Source: Siphlonurus alternatus
Taxonomy: Eukaryota; Arthropoda; Insecta; Ephemeroptera; Siphlonuridae
Length of the DNA stretch: 64,000 nt
Assembly: GCA_949825025.1 (NCBI GenBank)
Contig: OX463778.1
Location: 37,134,571 to 37,198,570 of the forward strand
Direction: 5' to 3'
Shown: positions 27,501 to 40,278 of the stretch, in pieces
Position numbering within the stretch: position 1 is the first letter of the stretch
How the letters are laid out: each line of letters begins with the position of its first letter
Program-made: the position numbers and the translations under genes
Notes under the pieces: model-generated
Databases searched by the model: none
What the model was told of the DNA's origin: nothing
What the model saw: the letters and a program-made list of their open reading frames with translations, nothing else

Positions 27501-28766
27501 TACAAGGACTTGTTTTATAAATTTAATGCATGAGTGTAAAGAAAAAGGCATACAAGGAAAATACGATTAGAAAACTTTTTAAAAAAATAAATATATATAA
27601 AAAAAAAAAAGTTTAATGTCTAATCATTAATCATGCAATATGTTTTTAGCATGAGTCCATTCTCCTCTCAAGATTGGTCTGGAACACCAGTGCTAATGAA
27701 TAGGGTGCTTACATCCTGCTGAGGGCCTTCGAGGTGATCCTGAGGCCGCTACCCTCGGGAGTCATGTCCATGCCAATGCAGCGGCGGTTCAGCTCGTAGA
27801 TGTAGAACGAGCGTTCCACTTCGTACCACCGCCCCTTCATCTGCAAACAACGTCATGATTTCTAAGTATTTTACTCACGTAATTGACGTAATGATACTAA
27901 TGATGAAAATTCGCGTCCTGTGTGATCTTCTTATACCCGATAGATACCCATTATTAATATCCATTAATTAAATTGATATTATTATAAGGATCTATACTTT
28001 CTCTGTCATATATTATAACAAGGAATAAGCAACGGTGACTAATGCGGCCTTTCCATGACCTAGCTAAAAGTTATTCGATAAACAGAACTTAAGAAAATGT
28101 TATAGGATTTTTTATTTAAGGAAGTCGCATTTATATTAAATTTAATATGGCATGAATAGCATGATGACATAACAAAATAATATTACAATAAAATATATAC
28201 ATTATATGGTAATATATATATACAATATAATATATTGGGGGCCTGATTATTCGTAATTACAATTAATAAATTTAACATTGTCAAATTAAATTGAATCGAT
28301 TAAATTTGATATATATGTCGAAATTTTAATTACTTCTTACGTTAGGACATCTCTTTTATTATAACTCAATTAATAAAATTGTATTGTATCACAGCGATTT
28401 CCTGATATATTAGTGATTTATTCCTATTGGTTAAATTGGTTAATGCATGCATAATATACTCATATACATATTATACTCATATTCATATAGTATATACGTA
28501 TATAGTAGATGCAAGTGTTTTATATATATTTTTTTTTTTACGTTAGTGAGTTCAAGGTCTTGTGATCTCAACACGATGATGCAGTACGTATTTTTTTTTT
28601 TTTTTTTTTAAGACGTGTAATACTTTCCTTGTATATAACGAAACGAATACAGATAGTGTTTATAATTATTATTTTTAATGGGGGGGGGGGGGGGGCTGCC
28701 AGTGCCTTCAGTTATACACTTCTCGGAAAATTTACGCATCATGCAGTTACTTATAATTTTATATAT

Positions 28767-28864
<98 letters not shown>

Positions 28865-29237
28865 TATATATATACACATCATAATATAGTATAATAAATT
28901 CATGAAAACACCCGCATATATTATTATATAATGAAAATTGAATACCCGCATTAAATAACATATATATAATACACTAAAATTATTACATATAACCCTACAT
29001 AATTTTTATTTTGTATGCGTAATACTAGTATAAAACTTATAATATATTTATAAAATATTAATAATATTATAATATGTAATAATTCATATTTTTGCCTGTA
29101 TTAATGAATAATGACGTTTAATTCACGTTAAAAACTATGACGTGATGATTGTAATCAAAATAGAACTTTAAGATTGATAACCATCAGAGTATATACGTAC
29201 GTTTTATAATATAATTATTATTATATATATTAATATA

Positions 29238-29299
<62 letters not shown>

Positions 29300-29616
29300 T
29301 ATTAGTTTTATTGCCATACATGTGTAATAGTTTCTTTATTATTTAAAATTCATAAATAAAAAGATTTTTTTCTCTTTTTTTTCCCCAATGGAATTATTAT
29401 TGTTATATTATTATATATTAATTAATAAATAATTATTATTATTTTACCTTATATGTATATATGTGATACACGATACATATGATATGATTGACTCACCCTA
29501 TCTAGGTCAAGAGTTCTCCCATTTCCTAGGTTAGGACAGCGCCCAAACGCTGGTCTTTGGGCTTCCAAACCACTGCACAAGCACATCAACAACACGGCTG
29601 CTGCAGTGAGATGCAT
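24511..29616 (-). CDS. Apolipoprotein-D-type lipocalin, 4 exons, 201 residues
   Basis: Exons: 29616-29497, 27840-27713, 25934-25717 and 24650-24511 (TGA), with phases 0, 2 and 1 at the junctions; the total is 606 bases. The start gives a signal peptide (MHLTAAAVLLMCLCSGLEA). The first lipocalin motif is MKGRWYEVERSF with the invariant G-x-W, preceded by CPNLGNGRTLDLDR. The second motif is TDYDNYAVVYSC in exon 3, and the third is the LARSREL arginine region in exon 4. These mark a secreted beta-barrel carrier of small hydrophobic ligands, in the apolipoprotein D / Lazarillo / crustacyanin group. Which ligand it carries cannot be told. Length is normal for the family (about 190-200). The introns hold a LINE tail and TA-rich microsatellites. 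The gene converges on the CCDC177-like gene. Confidence 0.93.
26089..26573 (+). mobile_element. LINE 3' remnant with (CATTT)n tail
   Basis: Antisense in lipocalin intron 2. A short frame reads LFNELPINIKTC and ends FVKEKFVYSR before a stop; this is the usual C-terminal tail of a non-LTR retrotransposon ORF2. About 260 bp of 3' UTR follows, then AATAAAG and roughly 17 CATTT units (26488-26573), which look like the element's own repeated 3' terminus. Confidence 0.7.
28680..28873. repeat. G-run and (TA)n microsatellite
   Basis: A run of about 16 G (28680-28695) is followed after 70 bp by about 43 TA units (28770-28857) and a shorter TA stretch. A second TA array of about 28 units lies at 29240-29296. 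All are in lipocalin intron 1. Confidence 0.9.
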
Positions 29617-30044
29617 CTTGATACTGCGACTGATCCCTTGCGTCTGTATATGCTGGTCTCGCGGAGAATGATGAGGCGCTTCCTGCCTACAGTACTACCG
29701 CGGGGAGAAATCTAACCCACCAGTCACAAACCAGTATCAGGTTTCACTCGCTCAGCGATAATTTATTCCACACACACACATATAAGTGTTGATGACGTCA
29801 CAGCTAGCTAGATATAAATTTAATTTACAATCAATGTAATTATTTTAAGTATTAGAAATAAAACATAAAATTACGTACTTTATAAAATTAATTATTAAAT
29901 GATTTTTTTCTAAATTTATTGTATGTATATAAATTGATTTTACATTTTATTAAGAAGTTCTGATATTTCAATTAAAGGGGGATAAATACATAATATATAT
30001 ATATACATAATTACACAAAAGCTTTAATGTTAAAAGTTATATGA

Positions 30045-30107
30045 CAGGGTCGGCCTGGGAGCAAAAGGCCCGGGTCGCGGGTGGACCCGAAGGGCCCTGC
30101 CGCGCAG

Positions 30108-30158
<51 letters not shown>

Positions 30159-30783
30159 AGAAGGCGTTTTTTTGGAAAAGGGGGCGTGGCTTTTTTTTTT
30201 TAATTAAATGTTGCATTGAAATTATTTTATTTTTTACTAAAAAAAAACATGACCTTTTTTGAGTCACATGGTTTTTGTTACCTGATTTATGTTTTTTGGC
30301 TTTTTCAAATTTAATGTAATTGATTGTTGTGTATACATGCAAATCTGTAGCACAAATCACAGCATGCAGTCTCTCACTTTATACGTAATAGATTTTATTT
30401 ATAAAAAATAAAAATATGTTTGCAGAGGGACAGTCATAAAAACTTTATGATACCTATGAAATGAGAAAAAATTAGTCATCTCTCTGTCATGCGCGCGCGC
30501 AGGGCCCGCGGAAGTTGTTCGAATAAATAAAATATTTAGTATGTAAAAAATAACTTTTAATAAAAAATACAGCGGAAAATTATTAAATACCGGCAAAACA
30601 ACTTAATTATTTACATTCTTAGGAACTTCGGCATTATTTTTTTCCACTTTTCTTAATTTTATATAATACATTTTTTTTTTTTTTTTTTTGCACAGGCCCG
30701 GGGGGGCCCGCCACGGCCGAGGCCCGGGCCGCATTTGCGGCCTAGCGGCCCTGGCCAGACCGACCCTGGCCAGACCGACCCTG
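30045..30783. mobile_element. hAT-like element with TTATATGA target duplication
   Basis: 739 bp flanked by identical TTATATGA at 30037-30044 and 30784-30791. The terminal inverted repeats are CAGGGTCGGCCTGG and, on the other strand from the right end, CAGGGTCGGTCTGGCC. The right terminus carries a tandem duplication of the GGCCAGACCGACCCT segment. Both ends are strikingly GC-rich while the middle is AT-rich. A G49 tract at 30109-30157 sits inside the left end. There is no transposase, so it is non-autonomous. The 8-bp duplication and CAG termini are typical of hAT elements. Confidence 0.85.
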
Positions 30784-30857
30784 TTATATGATATATTTTT
30801 TTGCAGCATGCAGATTCGACTTGCGCGCGCACCACATTGCACTTCTTCTATATCCAT

Positions 30858-31985
30858 GATACAACTATAATAGATAGGTCCATCAGCCCTACGAATTTGG
30901 ACTGATCTGCGCATTTTAGCCAAAAACACCCAAGGTGACGTCACGTAGTGAGCTCAAAACAGCTGTTTTGCTGCACGAGGGGCCCCTACCGGAGCAGAGT
31001 TTTTGTTCAACATTAGCGAGAACGTTGCTTTTTATCTCATCTCAAATTTGATATTTATTTGCAATACTACAAGCCAAACCGGTTGCAGTAACGTATTAAA
31101 AGAATTTTTAAACACTGCAATTCGCAAGGAATCTGGGGTAGAAGTTCGTATCTTTGTTCATAAAGCATACAAAGTTGCTATTGGCTGTGCGCAGATTAGT
31201 CACCTAGCGTTTGCGCAGCTTCATTTGGATTCAAGCTTTTTTATCATGCACACTTTGCAGAGCCATGCGCAGTAGACTTTTAACATTTAAAACTCGTTTC
31301 TGCGCAGCTTTTCTAAGCCATGGCTATTAATTTACGGAAAACTCTATACGGTGTTTGCTTGGCTTTGTTGTTGTTTACATTCATCAGTAGGTACTTAGGG
31401 GGAACTGGAATCACTTGATTTATTGCTCCTAATTTAACATATTTTTAATTTTTTTTAACAATAATTTATACGTAAGAAATGAATATACATAACTTGAACA
31501 AATATATTTTTTTTATTTTACCTAGTTTCTTTATCATTATTCTTTGTTGTGCCGTTTCCCCCTCGTATTCAAAAGTCCGCGGGGAAAGCAATGGTCGGTG
31601 ATTGGCTGATTTTTTTTTCAGAATGTTAGGGTCAATATCAGTGCATAAGTGTCGTAAAATGGTCATTATTGACGTGAAATTTGGAGTCGATTTACATTTT
31701 ATTTAATGATTTATTGTATTTTTCACAGATATCATTGGCAAATATTGCATTTTTTTCCATTTACTTGACATTTCAATCTATCAAATAAAATAATTGTCAA
31801 AGGTATCACAATCGTCATATCGCAGAAAATAAATAGTTTTTGGTATGCTACTACCATGTTAAATAGGTGCTTTTTGCCTACATTCACGTGACGTCATGTT
31901 TTTGTGACGTATGGTGAAAGACCCGTATAATAGAGCAGAAAAAATTAAACGTATATGCACCGTGCGCATGGGACGGCCCTGTTCT
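30858..31985. repeat. Dispersed repeat R, copy 1, interrupted by repeat copy B
   Basis: Positions 30858-31344 and 31929-31985 match 63130-63690 in order, sharing AATAGATAGGTCCAT, TGAACTGATCTGCGCATTT-type text, and the end GAGCAGAAAAAATT followed by GTGCGCATGGGA. In this copy a 585-bp insert (31345-31929) splits it. A 90-codon ORF at 31003-31275 has no recognisable domain and I take it as chance. Confidence 0.65.
31345..31929. repeat. Dispersed MITE-like repeat, copy B, nested in repeat R
   Basis: Near-identical to 23396-23968, with ends TATACGG and CCGTATA. The uninterrupted copy of R near 63.62 kb shows the empty site, so this segment is an independent insertion younger than R. Confidence 0.7.
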
Positions 31986-32340
31986 ATATCTAATATATAT
32001 TATACGGTATTATACCTCATACCATTCGATATTATACTGCATATAAGTAACATACTAACATAATATATAATTATGTATATATTGCATGCATGCAAACTTT
32101 CAATTTAATATGATACGGATCGATAATATTATAATTATATTAATTATTCAATGTAATTTATGTATATATCAAATTAAATGTGCATTAATTATATATTATT
32201 TTCATATATACAATTAATGTAATGAAATTATAATATATATAATATATAATGCATATATTAGAAACGTAAAACTATTATATAAGATTATTATGTGCTTGCC
32301 TTAATTATTATATTTATTAAAATAATATATGCGTCATCAT

Positions 32341-35300
32341 TAGGGTGACCAGATATCTTGATGTCCAAAACGGTACATGCCCCCAAGAAGGCGCGATTTT
32401 TTTGGGTGCCACGCCCCCTTTTTTACTTTTTTTTCTTAATGGATTTTCAAATGAATTGTTTTTTTTTATGAAGCCGTTTTTTCCTAAAAAATTTATTTTA
32501 TTTGTAAATCCATTAAAGAATTTTCGTCATAGATTATACGGAAGTATTTTTTAATTGCTACCATAGTTCAGACGAAGTTTGAGTAAAACGCTGTTTTCTG
32601 TTCCATAATCCATAAGGCTGCATGTTAAAGGGCTCAGGAAAACAAACTTTGGGATTTTTTTGCGATGAAGCTATTTGAGATGAAATTTTTTGGTTTTCAT
32701 TTCTCAATAAAGCAGGGCAGGTTAAAATATTTTAAGGAAATAAAATAATAAATTATGCAATCGCTCACTCTACTTTAAATAATATAAATAATTGCATTTT
32801 ATTATTTGTACATTTTTCATAGAATTAGAAAAAAAGAGATTCAAACTTATTACTGTGATAATATCAAAATTATTCATGTCAATGTTAATAGCTTAAGAAA
32901 TAAAAAAGAAGATATTGAAATTTTTACACAGGAAGAATCACCAGATTTGTTATGTCTTACAGAACACTGGTTAAAACCTGGTGAAGTAGATTTTTTTAAC
33001 ATTAATGGTTATTTTCTGGTTCATATTTATGCAAGAGAGAATGGCTATGGTGGCATTGTTTTTTTTGCCAAGAACAACCTCATTAATAATATAGAAGTAA
33101 CTTCTCATGGTACTAAACTGAGTTCAGAACAGATTTTTGAATGTATTACTTTAAAATTAAAGTTAAACATTGATCATAAAAATATTAAACATATTACTAT
33201 TGTTGGGATTTATAGATCACCAACAGTAAATATTCATCCTCATGATGATAATAAATGTGTGTTAAAAAATAATGATAAAAATTGTTGTTTTTTTGACAGA
33301 TTTAATACACTCTTAAAACATGTTAATGTGTTAAAAAATGAAGTTGTTATTCTTGGAGATTTTAATATAGACACAAGCTGTACCAATAATAGAAATACCA
33401 AAGAACTGCAATTTATTTTAACTAGTTACAATCTTGATATAAAAATTAACTCAGCAACAAGAATAAACACATTTTCTAACAGGGAGTCAATTATTGATAA
33501 TGTCTTTACTAACCTTAGAAAAGAAGATATAGAAGTCACTGTACTAAAGACTCTTTTTTCTGACCACTATGCCCAGAAAGTTGTGATTAAGCAAATTGTC
33601 CCTCCAGTAAATTTTATTATAGCAGAAAAAAGATTTTTTACTGAAACTAAAATGAACCAATTCAAATTTTTCTTGTCTACAATAGACTGGCCATCAGTTG
33701 TGTATGACAAAAACTCTGAGGATATGTTTAATAATTTTTATAGACTTTTTAAATATGGGTTTAATTTATTTTTTCCTTTACAAAAAAAAAAAAATCAAAT
33801 AAGAAAAATAGTACTCCTTGGTTTACTCCTAAACTAAGGGCAAAGAAAAAACTTGTACATAAACTTTATAAAAACAGGAAGACTGACAATGGTCTATTTA
33901 AAAGGACAAAAAAACAATATAACAAAGATTTAGTTGCAGAAAAGCAAAATTATTTATATAATCAAGTTTCTCAGTCAACCAATATCTCAAAAACTGTTTG
34001 GGAAGTTGTGCAAGGTGAAACAGGTAAAAAGAGAGGATGTAAAAATAAATTTAAAAAAATTATTTTATCATGTCCTGTGACAGGCACTAAAATTACAGAT
34101 CCTCAACAAATTGCTAATCAACTAAATGATTATTATATTAATTCAGTTAAGGATTTAGTATTTAATAATTCTGTTACTGAAACTAAAATATATGGTACTA
34201 AAACCATAGATTCAATTGTATTTTTCACACTCAGTAAAATTGATATGTTGAAATATATAAAAAAGCTAAAAAATAAATATTCTTGTGGCATGGATGACAT
34301 CCCTGATGCTGTAGTTAAATATGTAGCAGAGGAAATTTGTGAACCTCTGAGTGTAATAATTTCATGTCTTATTATTGACGGTATTTTTCCTAGTGTATTA
34401 AAAACAGCAAAGATAACACCGTATCCGAAGTTACTGTTATCATTCTTAGAATCATATTATAGACCGTTAGCACAATTATCTGTATTTTCTAAACTCATTG
34501 AATTTGCTGCTAAAGATATGGTGCAGAACTTCTGCACTGCTAAAAACATTTTTTCTCCCTGTCAACATGGATTTACAAAATTATGTTCTACAACAACAGC
34601 AGTGACTGAGCTAGTAAATGAAGTTAACAAGCAGCATGAACTAAAAAATTATTTACTTGCTGTGTTTGTTGATTTAAAAAAAGCATTTGATGTTGTTGAT
34701 CATAAATTATTATTTGCAAAACTTGAGTTTAATGGTATACGAGGAAACTGTCTATCTTTTTTTGAGTCGTATCTAAGCCAAAGAACACAATATGTTTTTG
34801 TAAGTGATACTAATGATAAAGGTGAGCAAAAATCATTTAAATCAGAAAAATTAAACTGTAATCATGGAGTTCCACAAGGTTCTGTACTTGGGCCTTTACT
34901 TTTTGTTCTATTTATTAATGATTTAGAAATAGCTCTCAAAGGTGTCTGCAGACTTATTCTGTATGCAGATGATATTGTATTGCTTATTATTGGCAAGAAT
35001 CTTGAGGAACTTATAAAAAATCAGGCTCTTGCTATGAAAATTCTCGAAGAGTATCTCAACAATAACCATCTTGTAATAAATCATTTAAAAACTAATTATA
35101 TGCTGTTCAATAGATCTGTTAATACTAAGACACAATTTGAATCATTGACAAATATCAAACTGGTCTCAAACTGTAAATATCTTGGAATAATAATTGATGA
35201 CAAATTGTCCTGGCAAACACATATTGCTGACCTAAATAAGAAACTGGCCAAAACTAATTTTGCAATGAATCAATTACGAAAAGTGTGTAATTTAGAAACG

Positions 35301-37115
35301 TTAAAAAAAGTATACTATGGCTATGTGTATTCTATTATTACCTATGGAGTTCTATTGTGGGGTTCATCTGCCCATGCTGACAGTGTTTTTGTTTGCCAAA
35401 AAAAAATTATTAGAAGTATGATTCAAGCAAAAGCCAGACAAAGTTGTAAAAAAATATGGGAGCAACTTAATGTATTGAATTTTCCAAGTATTTGTATTTT
35501 TTTTATGATAATGTATGTTAAAAGAAACTATTCTATGTTTGAAATTAATAGAAATATTACTGGACATAATACTAGGCAGTCAAACCTAATCCATAAAAAA
35601 TATGGAGCTTACGAGCAAACTAAAAGAGATCATTTCCTTCTGAGCTCGTTATTGTATAATAAACTTCCTGATTCTTTAAAACAAATTGAAAGTATATCAA
35701 TTTTTAAGACACAATTGTTTACTTATCTTATTAAAAAGAATTGTTATTCTATTCACAAGAAAAATATTAATAATGAACGTGTCAATTCTTATTTCTGATA
35801 ATCTTTGTTTTATATATATTGGAATTATTTGTATATTATAAATTGTATGTATGTATTGTTTTACTAATTTCTTTTTGTGTTTTCAGATATTAAATAACTG
35901 TATAATGTAGTCACAATGTACCAACTGGTATTTAATGTGAATAAATAAATAAATAAAATAAATTATAGTCACCATATATGCAAGAAAACTGTGCCAGTGA
36001 GTTGATTTCCTAAAATTAACCTTTTTTCTTGGCCTGGCCACGATTCTATTCATGTTGTAAAGTTACATGTAAAATAAAAAGAAACAAAAGCAATACAAGA
36101 AATTTATTACACTCAAAAAGCATACCTTCGAAGGATACTTTCCCAATACACAAATTATATTTAAATATTTTAAATTGATTTTTTTTTTTTTTTTTAATTT
36201 CGTTATCAAATTTTCCATCTCCATTCACAATATTTCTAAATGTACGTGTTACTTAAATAATGCAATATGTATTTGTTTATAAATAAATAAAACTTAATAT
36301 AATGTCACAAGATAAATTATACAAAAAAAAATGGAGTATAAAGCAAGAAATTAATTTGAATTAATACTTTTAATCGAACTGCAGTTCATTTTGCAAATAG
36401 TGTGAACTCTTGTTATAGAGTGAAATAGCTGAATTAATTTATAGCATTCAAATAGGGCTTAATAACAGCTAAAATTACTTAATTGTATGAATAATATTAT
36501 TTGTGGCGTTTTTCCCTCATATTATATTTTCCATTTATTTATTTACGATTTACGTAATATCCATGCACGAGTATTGTGAAAAAAAAAAAAAAGAAAGACA
36601 AAGAAATTTTTGTCTCAGCCTCGTCACAATGCATATAAGAATGATTTTTTCAATTTCATATATTATTGGAAATTTCCATCAAGTGAATATCATCAATATT
36701 AAAGGAGATGATATTTTTGTGCAAAGTTTTTTACTTATTTTTTATTCAAAATTTAATCGAAAAGTATATAGTGACTTCATTTCACGTAGTATATGCATAT
36801 ACTTGCGCGTATATGCAAAATATATATATTCCGCAATTTTGGAAGAAATATGCTGTTTTGCGAATGCGATCGACAAAAAAGGGGCATGGAGTTGCAAAAT
36901 CATTTGCGTCCGTACATTTTCGTAAATATTCAAAACCACATTCCTATGAATTTTTTATTTTTTTAATGATAAAAATTTTAAAAAATTTCCCTTTTATAAA
37001 TTTTGTCCGAAAGCGGTACATTTAGGCGTCCCGAGAGCCTCTTTGGGGACACCGGGACATGGTACTCTAAAACGGTACTGTACCGGTCAAAACGGTACGT
37101 CTGGTCACCCTATTA
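32341..37115. mobile_element. 4.8-kb hAT-like element hosting a LINE
   Basis: Flanked by identical GTCATCAT at 32333-32340 and 37116-37123. The left end reads TAGGGTGACCAGA. The right end is its inverse, TCTGGTCACCCTA, plus TTA. Inner inverted matches include AAACGGTAC. The CAGGGTGACCAGA family of termini is common on animal hAT elements. Without the nested LINE (about 32.80-35.97 kb), roughly 1.6 kb remains, with no transposase visible. The right end lies 445 bp upstream of the WDR19 start codon, so the element borders the promoter of that gene. Confidence 0.8.
32806..35965 (+). mobile_element. LINE ORF2: endonuclease plus reverse transcriptase, one frameshift
   Basis: The first frame (32806-33837) is an APE-type endonuclease: HVNVNSLRN, LTEHWLKPGE, the IVGIYRSP strand, VVILGDFNID and SDHYAQ hold the catalytic Asn, Glu, Asp and His positions. 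At an A12 tract (33782-33793) the frame shifts. The second frame then runs to 35798 with reverse transcriptase motifs: FVDLKKAFDVVDHK, GVPQGSVLGPLLFVLFINDL and LILYADDIVLLI. After the stop comes a short 3' UTR ending in AATAAATAAATAAAATAAA. ORF1 and the 5' end are absent, so it is 5'-truncated. A CR1/jockey-like type is likely; the exact clade was not tested. Apart from the frameshift the frame is intact, so the insertion is fairly recent. Confidence 0.9.
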
Positions 37116-37123
37116 GTCATCAT

Positions 37124-37567
37124 GGACCCTAAATTAGTGGAATATTTAAAAATAAATAAGAGCGTACATAATACATATATATATATTATATTTTACATTC
37201 AGATTGATTCATCTAATTATGTTTAATATGATCTATATGTCATCTAACATAATTTAACAGCTCAATTATTATTAAAAATTATAAAAATCTCTTTTTAGAA
37301 ATTTTTTGGAGCGAGTCGTTCAAAACATAACTTTAAAACAATGGTGATATTTTGCCGCCGCATAACCAAAATCAGCTGTAAAAACAAACTGACAGTCGCA
37401 GATGTCAACAACCTCTGGTCGCGTCTGTTCGTGTGCCTTCATGAATAATCATGATTAATTAAAAATGTAACGTAAACTCTGACAGAAAAATTAATTTACA
37501 GAGGAATCAATAACAATTTAGTCACCACTGGAATGTTGTGAAAATTGTTTCTTGTGTTTACGAGAAG
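37124..37567 (+). promoter_or_regulatory. Short upstream region of WDR19
   Basis: Only 444 bp separate the transposon's target duplication from the WDR19 ATG. The sequence is AT-rich, with a GC-richer stretch (37345-37440). No TATA box in a sensible position and no X-box (RFX site) could be made out by eye. The promoter must lie here or inside the transposon. Confidence 0.35.
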
Positions 37568-40192
37568 ATGGAATCGTCAACGCAATCTAGCTCGGTATGA
37601 TGTTGAAAAAAATTAATGCTTTAGATTCGATATGTATGCTTAATTTGTATTAATTATTTTAATAATATTTCAGTGCATATAATAAATTATTATTGCTATT
37701 TAGGTGTTATTCAGCCTTCCACCCTTACCTGGTGGAGATGTTCTTATATCTTGGCAACCTGGTTCAGGGGGCTTACTTGCAGCATCTGGCGGAACAGACC
37801 AGCAAACATATATTTACAATCGTCACGGGAAACAACAAGAACGAATTAACCTCCCAGGGTAGGAACACAGAACTTTGGTTAGCAAATCTTGATATCAATT
37901 AAGTCTCGTTTATTTTTCATATTCCAGGGCATGTACAAGTCTTTGCTGGGATGCTGATGGCGATCTCCTAGCCATAGCAGCAGAGAAATCCCCTCGAGTT
38001 GTCCTGTGGGATGCTAATGTGCGAAAATCACAGCCCTTAGATACAGGCCTTGGTGATTCCGTCTCATTCTTGGCATGGAATAGATCTGGCTCACCAATGC
38101 TTGCTGTGGGTACAGTTAAAGGAAACCTCATGTTATACAACCACAAGTCGGCCAAGTAAGCAAGCATATGACGTGCTTTCATAGTGTTTGTGATTATTGT
38201 TTATGACGTGCTTATATTGTTGTACAATCAAAAAGCAATAAAATGATTATGAATTATGAATTATGTACTGAATGTATAAAATGCATACTTGTACTTAATT
38301 ATGTATGTACATCTAATATTATCAATAATATATAGTACATAAATACTGCATATCTTAACTACCTCTACCTACGTAGAGTTACCTACGTTTTACCTCTAAA
38401 GCTAGAACTTAATCTACTGTAAATTATATAATGAACGCAGAAAATCAGCAGGTTATATATTATTTTCTTTATTTTTTTTTTTCTTTGTAGGAGGTTACCT
38501 GTGCTGGGCAAGCACTCTAAACGTGTGACCTGCGGTGCTTGGAGCAAGGAAGGCCTGCTTGCCTTGGGTTCTGAGGACCGTAACTTGTCCATCAGCAACA
38601 CAGAGGGAGACACTCTTCGAGCCATTCCGCTGAGGGCAGAGCCTTCACACATTCGTTTCTCTGAAATGAAGCTAGATGAGCGCCTCCAGGGTGAAAACAC
38701 GGTAATGATGAACAACATTAACTTAAGAGGTCAAAAACTAATGCTCCAGATTTTTTAGGTGAGCATGCTGATAGGAAAGAAAACTTTGTTTCTATACAAT
38801 ATGCATGACCCTGAGAATCCTGTAGAACTTGCATTTCAACAACGTTATGGATCGGTGGTTACTTATGAGTGGTAAGAACTTTTTGTAATTATATAAGAAT
38901 TGGAATAAAATGTTGCTGTCATTTCTTCATAGTAAAATAATAATTAAAAACAAGCAAACAAATAAAAAATGAAAATATGCTTCTATGATCTTGTTCATAT
39001 TGCAGGTTCGGAGACGGCTATATTTTGTTGGGATTCAGTGCAGGTTACTTTGTAGCAATCTCAACTCACATGAAAGAGATAGGACAAGAGCTCTTTCAAG
39101 TAAAGAATCACAGGGAAAATTTGAGTGACATTGCTCTGTGCACTTCACTAGGGCAAGCAGCTTCGTGTGGAGACAACTTGTAAGTTTTGAATGCTGTTTT
39201 ATACTATCTAACTGGTATTTTTTCTAGTTATTACTGAGGAACTGTGTACAGTATTAGATAAAGAGTTCAGTAAATTTAGACTTACAATTTGTTTATTTGG
39301 TTCCCTTGCAGAGTAAAGCTCCACTTGCTCTCTGAGCTGCCCGAGACTCGTCGTGTACTTTCTCTTGAGACTGAGCGTTCATTGACGCGGCTAGCATGGA
39401 GCAGTGATGGCCAGCTTCTGGCAGCAGGGGGAGCTTCTGGCGCAGTTCACGTTTTCCTACTGCAGCTGCCACCCCTTGCCAGTGCCAGCCCTTCTCGAGC
39501 TGCCCTCCTTACCAGCCTTGCTGCTGTGTCGGTCACTAAACCAGGCTATCAGGTGAACGTAGTATACAATGTAATCGAGTAAGTTCAGTCCAACAGTTAA
39601 TGGGCACCGTGAGTGTCGTAGGATCATTTCTCTGTTTTACTACTATTGATTAAGACTGTATTTTGTAGCATGTTAATAAGTCTGTACACCTCTGTCTTTA
39701 CAGGAGCCTCTGATCACTGTGAATGCCAAGGTTGAGCCAAGTTTTCTAGCTGCTGGTCCTCTGCATGTGGCGTGTGGTATGAACAACCGCGCATGGTTTT
39801 ACTTGCTGGGGGAAAGCTCAGCTAGACTGCTGCATGATCAAGAATACCTGGGCACCATTACCAACATGCAGCTTAATGCAGAGTATGCATCTGTGCTGTT
39901 TGAAGGAAGACTGCAACTCCACCTGGTAAACTTTAAAACAGACTGTAATGTAACTCTAAAAATTATGTAAATTTGAATGAGGTTCATGACTAACACTTAT
40001 AACTAAAACTTCTTTTCTTTGAACCATTTCTTCCTTATGTGTCTATTTTTTATTCACAGTATGAAAATGTGATCTTTTAACATTTTTACCAGCAAATTAC
40101 ACTTGCAAATATATGATTTTCTAGAGTACACATTATAATCCATACTGTATGTATTGTATCAACTGATATTTAATGTGAATAAATAAAAATAA

Positions 40193-40278
<86 letters not shown>

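Noticed and set aside
28608..28961. ORFs of alternating Ile and Tyr
   Set aside because: Translations of (TA)n microsatellite, not genes; the same holds near 20.2 and 40.2 kb.
31003..31275. 90-codon ORF in repeat R
   Set aside because: Not preserved in the second copy of the repeat at 63 kb and without recognisable motif.
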